DNA from: Halobacterium hubeiense | GTDB taxonomy: Archaea; Halobacteriota; Halobacteria; Halobacteriales; Halobacteriaceae | Direction of reading: 5' to 3' | NCBI RefSeq assembly: GCF_001488575.1 | Contig: NZ_LN831303.1 | Coordinates: forward strand, 124,001 to 188,000 | Length of the DNA stretch: 64,000 bases | Shown here: piece by piece, positions 54,428 to 61,155 of the stretch | How the letters are laid out: every line of letters begins with the position of its first letter | Position numbering within the stretch: the first letter of the stretch is position 1 | Translations under genes and position numbers: made by a program | The notes under the pieces: model-generated | Database searches by the model: none | The model's input: only the letters and a program-made list of their open reading frames with translations | Told to the model about the DNA's origin: nothing

Positions 54428-54655
54428 GCTTCAACCGCACTAGCGTTCTGCTGTAACCCGCCGCGTGAAGTCCACCAGCCATGCCCACTCACCACTTCAA
54501 CCGCACTAGCGTTCTACTGTAACGACGGCGGCCTGAAACGACGACGCCCACGAGACGCGCTTCAACCGCACTAGCGTTCTACTGTAACGCCGCCTACAAG
54601 CTACCCATTCGGAACAGCCACGCAGGCTTCAACCGCACTAGCGTTCTACTGTAAC
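54428..54655 (-). CRISPR. Orphan mini-array: four array 2-type repeats, three spacers
   Basis: Repeats lie at 54428-54457, 54494-54523, 54559-54588 and 54626-54655. Three carry GTTCTACTGTAAC and the leftmost GTTCTGCTGTAAC. Spacers are about 35-37 bp. Orientation is that of array 2. No sequence resembling the leaders at 8973 or 19640 lies on the right, where an unrelated gene begins at 54681, so the array is probably a displaced distal fragment that cannot acquire spacers. Confidence 0.92.
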
Positions 54656-54680
54656 TCTCTTAGGCCCCTTCTACTCTCAG

Positions 54681-55574
54681 TTACAGGTCATCGCGGTTGC
54701 GTAGTTCTTCAGCCCACGACGGAACATCGTCAAAACGAGCGCTGCCTATCGCTGGGGCGAAGTTTGAATTGTGTAGACTGGTATTTTCAAATACAGGGGT
54801 TTCTGGAGCGTCATCATCCTCATAATATGATATTATCTCGCAGAGGATGTCTATATGACGCTCAACAGAAACGCTCGCAAACGGCCCGACTTTTTTAGTC
54901 TCTTTCTCCACGTGTTCTGGTTCGCTCCTTTCTTTCATATCCTGTATATTTTGGCCCATATCCAGAATAGTACCATACAACGGAGAGTTTTCTAATTTTT
55001 GAAAAGAGTGAGTCATATCAGAATCCATTGAATACCTATATTTCGTAGATATTCCATTAACGTTTTCTTTGAATTCTTGGGTCTCGTCCATACTGTAAGT
55101 AAGCCAATTTTGCTCTTTAACAGCAGGAGCAGAGGCACTAAAGTCCATATTCTCAATTATCTCTGGGAAGTCACTTTGAAGAAATTCTTTCCACGAAGAT
55201 GGCATCTCTTCTGGCCTTTCAGACCGGCTTGCCGTGTACCACTTGGCGAGAAGATGGAGGTGTGAGGCTAAAGGAGAACGGAACTCCTGTAATGCTATGT
55301 TCTTAATTCTCTCTTTCTCTTTTTGCTCTTGGTCCCTGAATGATTTATCGACTACTATTGCTGTTAGATATGAACCTAAAGTCGCCGCAGTTAGTCTACT
55401 GAACCAAGTTCCCAGATGTTGATTATCCAGCAACACTAAAGAAACCACATGCATTATAAAACCTGTCGCTGATATAGCGAGTAGCACAACATATGGCCAC
55501 TGAAAGAAGGTAGATATTCCATTAAGATTTTTATCTGGCATATAATCATACTCCGGCGTTTCTTCAAACGCCAA
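54681..55574 (-). CDS. Two-helix membrane protein, low GC, unknown
   Basis: 297 residues. Two hydrophobic helices lie near the N-terminus (WPYVVLLAISATGFIMHVV and LTAATLGSYLTAIVVD), followed by a large soluble domain with acidic and Lys-rich segments. Codon use is AT-richer than in neighbouring nucleases, suggesting separate transfer. The end is 25 bp from the orphan CRISPR. Function not recognised; a defence role is possible from context only. Confidence 0.7.
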   Translation of the reverse strand: MAFEETPEYDYMPDKNLNGISTFFQWPYVVLLAISATGFIMHVVSLVLLDNQHLGTWFSRLTAATLGSYLTAIVVDKSFRDQEQKEKERIKNIALQEFRSPLASHLHLLAKWYTASRSERPEEMPSSWKEFLQSDFPEIIENMDFSASAPAVKEQNWLTYSMDETQEFKENVNGISTKYRYSMDSDMTHSFQKLENSPLYGTILDMGQNIQDMKERSEPEHVEKETKKVGPFASVSVERHIDILCEIISYYEDDDAPETPVFENTSLHNSNFAPAIGSARFDDVPSWAEELRNRDDL

Positions 55575-55641
55575 TCCGCTGCTACCTGTCCTATAGAAAT
55601 TATTCCTCTCTTATCAATCTTCATTACCGCAACGAAGACAA

Positions 55642-56178
55642 TCAGATATGACCAGAAGATGCCTGTGTGTAGGTGCCAGCCTCACACGAGTCAGAGTCTC
55701 GACCGTGTAGGCACTCCTTCCCATAAGCACAGAGACGGGAAACAGCATACACCATCTCCCGAATCTTCGACCTGTGCATCCGTCCGTACTGAGTCGTGAA
55801 GAGGGGTTCCCGTCCGTGGTGGTCGGTCACCTCGTCACGGGGCACATTGATGTAGTCTTCCAGCACTTCACACACCTCTTCGGAGAGGGCACAGATACGC
55901 TCTCCAGCCTGCTTGTTCTTCAGGTGCGTTCCAGTGTCAGGCCGATGCCGGATTTTCAGTGCTTGACTCTCCCGGTAGAAGTCGGAAACATCCATAGAGT
56001 GGGCAGCACCCATCCGACAGCCGGTATGCCACAAGACCGCAAAGAGCGTGTGGCGCTTCGAGGCGTGTTCGCACTTGCTGAGGTAGCGAAGAATGTGTTT
56101 AGCCCGTTCTGCCCCAGGCATACTGTTACTGACCGCCTCTTCGTCTTCGACCGATTCTTGAAGGAGGAAAATTTCCAC
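55642..56178 (-). pseudogene. Tyrosine recombinase/integrase fragment
   Basis: The catalytic-domain start is clear: LLFAVLWHTGCRMGAAHSMD-like (LWHTGCRMGAAHSMDVSDF, with the first catalytic Arg). It is followed by IRHRPDTGTHLKNKQAGERI and the haloarchaeal CAYGKECLHGRDSDSCEA segment. The frame then ends before the HxxR and Tyr motifs, and the N-terminal core-binding domain is also missing. It is therefore a fragment of a XerC/D-like integrase, a trace of an integrated element. Confidence 0.82.
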
Positions 56179-56181
56179 CTT

Positions 56182-56805
56182 TCACTCCCAAGCCGTTTTA
56201 CAATACTCACGGGGATGATAATAAATATCGCCGTCATGTTCCCGCTTCTGTAATGCATCTATTCGAAGGAACTTCGAAACAGCCTGCTCAATATCAGATT
56301 CATCGAGAGCAATTTCCAAGTTGACCTCATCAACTTCCTCATCGATAAATTCTGGGAGAGTGGCAGCAGGGGTCCAGCCGTCCTCATCTTGATGTTTCCA
56401 AATTATCCAGTATACGAATGCTTCCTCTGTGGTAATATCTATCGAGAACCCTCGCCAAACTGAGGCCCAGAGAACTATCGCCGCAGCTGGTGCGAGTACG
56501 GGCATTCCAACAGCAGAGCCGACAGTTAAAGATCCAGAAGCAGCTATCTCAAGGATCTTAGTCGGATGGTACCTGATATTACCGGGCTTCGTGCTTTTGC
56601 CTCCTGTCTTCGTGGAAACCATCAGTTTGATACTCGTATCTTCTTCTGGGCCTTTGACCTGAACTGAATCCTCAACAATCTTATCCGCGAACTCCTCTAA
56701 TTCTTCTTCCCCAAGGTCGACATCTAACTCAGAAAGCTCCTCAACCAAGTCATTCTGAATAGTTTCCTCTTTTTCTTTGGCTCGTTCGGTATCACGGTAG
56801 GTCAT
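56182..56805 (-). CDS. Membrane-associated protein with C-terminal winged-helix-like region
   Basis: About 207 residues from MTYRDTERAKEKEET. A charged N-terminal helix pair is followed by one or two hydrophobic helices (SAVGMPVLAPAAAIVLWASV) and a C-terminal segment (DITTEEAFVYWIIWKH, DIEQAVSKFLRIDALQKRE) that looks like a winged helix. Low GC. It lies 3 bp from the integrase fragment. No family recognised. Confidence 0.65.
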   Translation of the reverse strand: MTYRDTERAKEKEETIQNDLVEELSELDVDLGEEELEEFADKIVEDSVQVKGPEEDTSIKLMVSTKTGGKSTKPGNIRYHPTKILEIAASGSLTVGSAVGMPVLAPAAAIVLWASVWRGFSIDITTEEAFVYWIIWKHQDEDGWTPAATLPEFIDEEVDEVNLEIALDESDIEQAVSKFLRIDALQKREHDGDIYYHPREYCKTAWE

Positions 56806-56829
56806 ATGAGATAGTGGTATTGACATCAC

Positions 56830-57244
56830 AAAATATCTTGTCTGCTACAAGGGCCGGTATCCCACTGCCAAACATTCTTTCAACCAGCGCGCATCACGTA
56901 TAAATATATGTGGAAGATGTCGCGAACACCGGTTCGGAGACCGCTAAAATTCTCAACAGACGAATAGTCGGAACTGTGTTCAGGTGTCACCGGGGGTAAC
57001 TACTTATCTGTTCCATTTTCTCCTCCTCGGTCAGTTGGAAGTAGTGTTTTCGAGCGTTTCGGGAAGGAGTTCACACGGTCAGATGCCTCCTACTTAGGCC
57101 ATCATTTCGAAGGAGGTATGTGATAGACTCTCTCCGAATATCGTCGGGAGAGACACTTGCTTGCCTGCATGTAGGTCGCTGCCTCGCAAGAGTCTGTCTA
57201 CTGTCCCCAAGACCTCCATATTCCGCTTCTCACCGCGTTTCGCA
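56830..57244. other. Gene-free spacer with a possible HTH-protein remnant
   Basis: No intact gene. On the minus strand near 57000-57050 a short frame reads RKHYFQLTEEEKMEQIS, which may be a decayed fragment, but it has no start and ends quickly. A TATAAATATATG box at about 56898 serves nothing obvious. Confidence 0.35.
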
Positions 57245-57261
57245 TTTAACCGCACTAGCGT
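57245..57261 (-). repeat. Partial CRISPR repeat at the end of the SRA-HNH gene
   Basis: 16 of 17 bases of TTTAACCGCACTAGCGT match the first half of the array 2 repeat. The gene's stop codon (TAG, reading leftward) lies within it. The other half of the repeat is absent. Confidence 0.65.
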
Positions 57262-58118
57262 GATAGAATCCGGCGGTTCCGCTTTTCGGCCTTCTCGATG
57301 AGTTCCTGGTTGAACTCGTCGCCGTTCTTGCCCCCGTGACGGCGGCGGTGGCAGTTCGGACATAGCGCGATGACGTTCTCGGGGTCGTCGAGACCGCCAT
57401 CACTCAGCCGGTAGAGGTGATGGACTTCCAGATATGGTCGACCAGCGGGAGTCTCGAACGGCGCCTTCTCACCGCAGCCCTGACAGACGCCGTCGGCGTC
57501 GGCGAGCGCAAACTGGCGAACGGGTTCGGATCGACTTCGGCTGCTGTCGCTCGAACTTCGCGTCGAGGCCGTGGTAGTATCAGGCTGCGAAGCGGACTGC
57601 TTTGCGGCGTGGAACAGCTCCTCCGGAGAGCCGCCTTCGTCGACTTCGACCGTCGTTTGGGTTCCACCGACGGGTACGAGTTCGAACTGGAACGCGCGGC
57701 GGTACTCGTCGTTCTCGTCTTTCAGTTCGCGTGGCTCGACGTTCTCGACCTCGTACTCGCCGACGTAAGAGACGACGGAAACCGGGTTCTCGCGAACCTC
57801 CTCGAAAACGTGGACCGCGTCGCCGTACTCGCGGTGGTTCTTCAGCCGCTTGTTCATCCCCGCCATCTCTTGGTCGCCCGTGCGCCCGACGCCCGTGTAG
57901 ACGAGCGTGCCGTCCTGGCGGAACTCGTCTTCGTAGCCGAACTCTTCGCCCGGGTCGCCAGTGAACACGAAGACTATCGGGTGGTCCGCCGGCGACGAGA
58001 TGCCCTTCTGTCGGTTCCCTTTGTACGCGTCGTGGAGCCCGCCACGCCGGTACCACTGCCCGACCGTGAACTCGTACGACTCCGGATTCTCCGGCACGTC
58101 GACGACATCAGTCTTCAT
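57255..58118 (-). CDS. SRA-HNH modification-dependent endonuclease
   Basis: 287 residues. The N-terminal SRA/YDG-like domain shows VGQWYRRGGLHDAYKGNRQK, GISSP, IVFVFTGDPGEEFGYEDEF and TLVYTGVGRTGDQ, matching the R...H...QxGI...YTGxG pattern of 5-methylcytosine-flipping domains. After a Ser/Thr-rich linker comes an HNH nuclease: CQGCGEKAPFETPAG, YLEVHHLYRLSDGG (near residue 231), ALCPNCHRRRHGGKNGDEFN. This is the plan of type IV McrA-like enzymes such as ScoMcrA. The last codons read into a partial CRISPR repeat, so the native C-terminus may be altered. Confidence 0.87.
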   Translation of the reverse strand: MKTDVVDVPENPESYEFTVGQWYRRGGLHDAYKGNRQKGISSPADHPIVFVFTGDPGEEFGYEDEFRQDGTLVYTGVGRTGDQEMAGMNKRLKNHREYGDAVHVFEEVRENPVSVVSYVGEYEVENVEPRELKDENDEYRRAFQFELVPVGGTQTTVEVDEGGSPEELFHAAKQSASQPDTTTASTRSSSDSSRSRSEPVRQFALADADGVCQGCGEKAPFETPAGRPYLEVHHLYRLSDGGLDDPENVIALCPNCHRRRHGGKNGDEFNQELIEKAEKRNRRILSR

Positions 58119-58306
58119 TGGTAGAACCGTCTCAAGTCCGCGGGATGTACCTTCCGCAGCGTTCCAATGCAGCGTATCTACGGTTGGCAGGGTTCATTTC
58201 TGAATCCCATTACGGGCGAAGATATAATATAGGTGAAGGTTGACACATAGTAGGTTGTGAGTAAGTGGCCAAACTAATCAGGGGCCTTCAATAACTACCC
58301 AGCAAT

Positions 58307-59455
58307 ATGAACATCGAGCCATCAGACATCCGGAACTCCGATACCAGAGACGTAGTGTTGGACCTCATCAGCGAGGTGACGAAGTCTGGTGAGGATATGG
58401 AGGAGAAGGAAACGAGAGGCGACAAGACGACCGATTTGAAGCTATACATCGTCGATTCTTCTGAAGATCTGCAGGGACGCTTCTCGGAGGCGGGTCTCGA
58501 CGTTGCTGAGGATGAAAACACGAAGAAGGCGGCGAGGGACTTCTTCCAGCACGTCGTCATTGAAGAGGAATCGGTGAACGAGGACATTACCTTCCTCAAG
58601 GTCACGACCCCTCGCTACGAGCGGACAGACGAAGCTATTGTCATCGACCGTGGTGACGCACTCTGGTTCCTGACGACCGAGCTGAAGGAGTGGCTCGAAG
58701 ACACGATCGAGAATGTCATCAAATATCTCCCGCAGCTGGAGCGCGTATATCTCCCCTCCAAGGATTTGGAGGATTCGATGCGGGGCATCGTGGACTCCGA
58801 AATTGCAGGGTTCACGGCAGAATACCACTCCCAGCACAAAGACCGCGATGCGACCCTCCAGTTCCACGGCGCGGAGACAGGTGACCTGAATACGGCTGAG
58901 GAAGCGTTCTCCGCGACGCCAACCCGTATCGAATTCAACCAGAAGAACAGCCCTACGACGGCGATTCAAGGGTCTGGATCGAATGATGGATTCGCCAAGT
59001 TAGAAAGCGTTCGCGAGGGGTCTGAAGGGAAAGCAGCAGATACCCTGCTCAACATCTCGAATGAGTTCGTAAAGCGGGGTACTGAGCAATTCGCGGTGAA
59101 TGCGGACACGAGTTGGACGCTTCTCGAACCGGGGTTCGTCGTAGACGAATTCACGAGCATCGAGCTACATAGTCCAGAGCGTGATGAGGCGGAGTTCCTC
59201 GACGAGGAGCTTGAGGAGGAGGTTCTCTCGAAGAATCGCTATCAGTACGGCCGATGGGGCGAGGACACGTTCTTCGTTTACGACAAGGAACACGAGGAAG
59301 TCTTCGAGTTAGGCATCGAGTCGACAGAATTGGTGCTCCACGCCCGTGAGTCGACGACTGCGCTGAGCCTCCGTTCGTTCTGTAGAACCGTTCTCGACAC
59401 GTTCGACTCCACGTACTCGGTCAGCAAAGAGGAAACCCGGGTGAAAGCGCAGTGA
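58307..59455 (+). CDS. Unknown protein of a two-gene nuclease module
   Basis: 382 residues, strongly acidic, no membrane segment. A possible central motif is TRIEFNQKNSP, and the region DDFSIELHSPERDEAEF-like (FTSIELHSPERDEAEF) is followed by the aromatic-rich YQYGRWGEDTFFVYDKEHEE. I recognise no known domain. Its last codons overlap the next gene by 4 bp, so the two are translated together. From size, conserved pairing and context it could be the recognition or regulatory partner of the nuclease. Confidence 0.75.
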   Translation: MNIEPSDIRNSDTRDVVLDLISEVTKSGEDMEEKETRGDKTTDLKLYIVDSSEDLQGRFSEAGLDVAEDENTKKAARDFFQHVVIEEESVNEDITFLKVTTPRYERTDEAIVIDRGDALWFLTTELKEWLEDTIENVIKYLPQLERVYLPSKDLEDSMRGIVDSEIAGFTAEYHSQHKDRDATLQFHGAETGDLNTAEEAFSATPTRIEFNQKNSPTTAIQGSGSNDGFAKLESVREGSEGKAADTLLNISNEFVKRGTEQFAVNADTSWTLLEPGFVVDEFTSIELHSPERDEAEFLDEELEEEVLSKNRYQYGRWGEDTFFVYDKEHEEVFELGIESTELVLHARESTTALSLRSFCRTVLDTFDSTYSVSKEETRVKAQ

Positions 59456-60354
59456 GCGGCGGGAAAAGTTGGTCCCGCCAGCGAGGCGAAATTGACGCCT
59501 ATAACGCCTTCCTGAGCGCGTATCCGGCCCGGAACAGCGACCGTGGCTTCTTGGACGAAGGCTACCGACTCACGAACTTCTTTCCGACGATCGACAACAG
59601 CTTCACCGAGACTGCAGTTGAGCCTGACTTCTCCCTATACGACGGAGAGACGCTCATTCTGGCCGAAGTGAAACAGGGAAACAACATCGAGCCGCGGGAC
59701 GTTAAGCAGGCGAAGCGACTGGACTCAGTCTCCATCGATGCTGCGGAGGAGTACATCGACAAGATAGACGTTGACGGCCGGTTTGGCTTCTCAGGAGACG
59801 TATTCTCTACGGAGCCGTTGATCTACTACGACGAGTTGGACAGCGAGTACGTAGATGACTGCCGGAACAAGTGGGAGGATTGTCGAGAGCAATTAGAGGA
59901 ACTGGAGGAATACTGCCCTGTTCTTGGGCGAGAAGGCCAGCAGACGCTGCAGGTGCTCGCGGGAGAGTTCGGCTCAAACTACCTGCAGGAGTGGTTATCG
60001 GCCGGGATTGAGATGGCTGAAACGCCGCGAGTGACGGTGACGATGACAGACGGGCTGGAGATCGAGAGCATCGCAGTTACCATCTGTCGCGTGTGGGGCG
60101 AACGGGCTGTATCCGAGCCGGTTACAGTCGGAGTGAGCGAGCTGCGGACGCACTTCAACTATCGAGATCTCGAACCCGGGCGCGTGAAATCAGCATTCGA
60201 CCTGCTCGACGACCTCGGCGCATGTGATCGCGTAGAGAACCGCGAAATCGAGTTCACACCCGGCCACATGCCAGCGATTCTGGACATCGAGTCGCTAATT
60301 ACCGACCAGAGTGGCGGCGACGAAGATCAAGGAAGCCTCGACGAATTCTTCTAA
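59452..60354 (+). CDS. PD-(D/E)XK nuclease of a two-gene module
   Basis: 300 residues from a GTG start inside the end of the upstream gene. The nuclease signature is VEPDFSLYDGETLILAEVKQ (Asp near 57; E-x-K near 72), preceded by NAFLSAYPARNSDRGFLDEG, where a Glu helix is expected. Later regions include acidic coiled segments and a C-terminal winged-helix-like part (VGVSELRTHFNYRDLEPGRV, SAFDLLDDLGACDRVEN). The combination of nuclease core and DNA-binding tail, coupled to an unknown partner, suggests a restriction-like system not obviously of a known type. Confidence 0.8.
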   Translation: MSGGKSWSRQRGEIDAYNAFLSAYPARNSDRGFLDEGYRLTNFFPTIDNSFTETAVEPDFSLYDGETLILAEVKQGNNIEPRDVKQAKRLDSVSIDAAEEYIDKIDVDGRFGFSGDVFSTEPLIYYDELDSEYVDDCRNKWEDCREQLEELEEYCPVLGREGQQTLQVLAGEFGSNYLQEWLSAGIEMAETPRVTVTMTDGLEIESIAVTICRVWGERAVSEPVTVGVSELRTHFNYRDLEPGRVKSAFDLLDDLGACDRVENREIEFTPGHMPAILDIESLITDQSGGDEDQGSLDEFF

Positions 60355-60369
60355 ATATTGGGTGGCGTC

Positions 60370-60524
60370 TTGTCCAGCACTGGCTCACGTCTGGTGCTGG
60401 ACGGGCCGACTGTCAGGTGGCCCTGAAGTCAGGGACGCTGAACGCGAATGGCGAGTTCACGCCTGCCACGGTTCGTGGCCAGAGCGGGAGTCCACTGACA
60501 AGCCCACCCCTTTAGGGGTCGGTT
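60370..60524 (+). pseudogene. TnpB C-terminal remnant with element end
   Basis: The frame DCQVALKSGTLNANGEFTPA, then TVRGQSGSPLTSPPL and a TAG at 60513-60515, matches the characteristic C-terminal tail of haloarchaeal IS200/605 TnpB proteins. A hairpin ACCCC-TTTA-GGGGT and GGTTCCTGAC follow, as at intact element ends. All of the catalytic RuvC part is gone. Confidence 0.75.
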
Positions 60525-60613
60525 CCTGACTTCGGACGCAGTACAAATGGGGCAAGCCAATCGTCTCAAGCGTCACTTCTATACGAAACGCCGCTGTCGG
60601 TTACGGTAGGATA

Positions 60614-60748
60614 ATGGGCAATCGCTACAACCACGAAAATTCCGGGGAGCGCTTAGACCGCGACGAATCCGGAAAATTCGTCGAAGGAAGTCGCGGACCG
60701 TTGGGTAGCGCATACGAAGCCCTACGTAGTCGATTCTCCAACCTTTAG
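60614..60748 (+). CDS. Possible 44-residue protein
   Basis: The frame GNRYNHENSGERLDRDESGK continues to RSRFSNL and a stop. It is acidic and polar, but there is no strong promoter and it lies among element remnants. It may be the N-terminal stub of a degraded gene. Confidence 0.3.
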   Translation: MGNRYNHENSGERLDRDESGKFVEGSRGPLGSAYEALRSRFSNL

Positions 60749-60829
60749 CGTTCACACCTAATTTTTCTCTCCTGTGTGGCTTCGGTTCTTTAAGCGAAAC
60801 TGTTAGCCCACGCTCCACAAATCACGGGG

Positions 60830-60888
60830 GGTTGCACGCTAAGAGACCGAGTTTCCCTAATGTCACACGAGACCGATCCTGTGTGAAC
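60830..60888 (+). repeat. 60-bp repeat, right copy, bounding the accessory island
   Basis: GGTTGCACGCTAAGAG and GATCCTGTGTGAAC occur in the same order as at 46999-47060. Just after it, a 35-codon frame (GTG at 60883) ends with DTCPQCVLFKRLEKLK, which might be a tiny zinc-binding protein. Confidence in that frame is low. Confidence 0.7.
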
Positions 60889-61015
60889 GAGCCGTTGGAA
60901 AGATTGGAGGGGGAATTCGTTCAAACGTTGATTCGTGGAGACACGTGTCCTCAGTGTGTCTTGTTCAAACGACTGGAGAAGCTCAAATAGCTCGCAGTCA
61001 CTCCGCTAACACGGA

Positions 61016-61057
61016 CTTAACCAACATCTACCGCAATATTCGGCTAGTGTTGGTTAA
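61016..61057. repeat. TTAACCAACA inverted motif, copy 4
   Basis: CTTAACCAACA and TGTTGGTTAA are separated by 21 nt, about 100 bp from the distal end of CRISPR array 2. Confidence 0.75.
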
Positions 61058-61155
61058 TACTGGGGGCGAAAATGGATAGCACCGACCCAAGCAAAACCAG
61101 TCCGCTACGCGTTTGCTGCGTCTCGCTCGGCCCCCGTCGACAGCAGTATCCTGAA

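Noticed and set aside
57094-57363. An 89-codon minus frame beyond the SRA-HNH gene
   Set aside because: It is an out-of-frame shadow of the HNH gene's 3' end fused to non-coding sequence.
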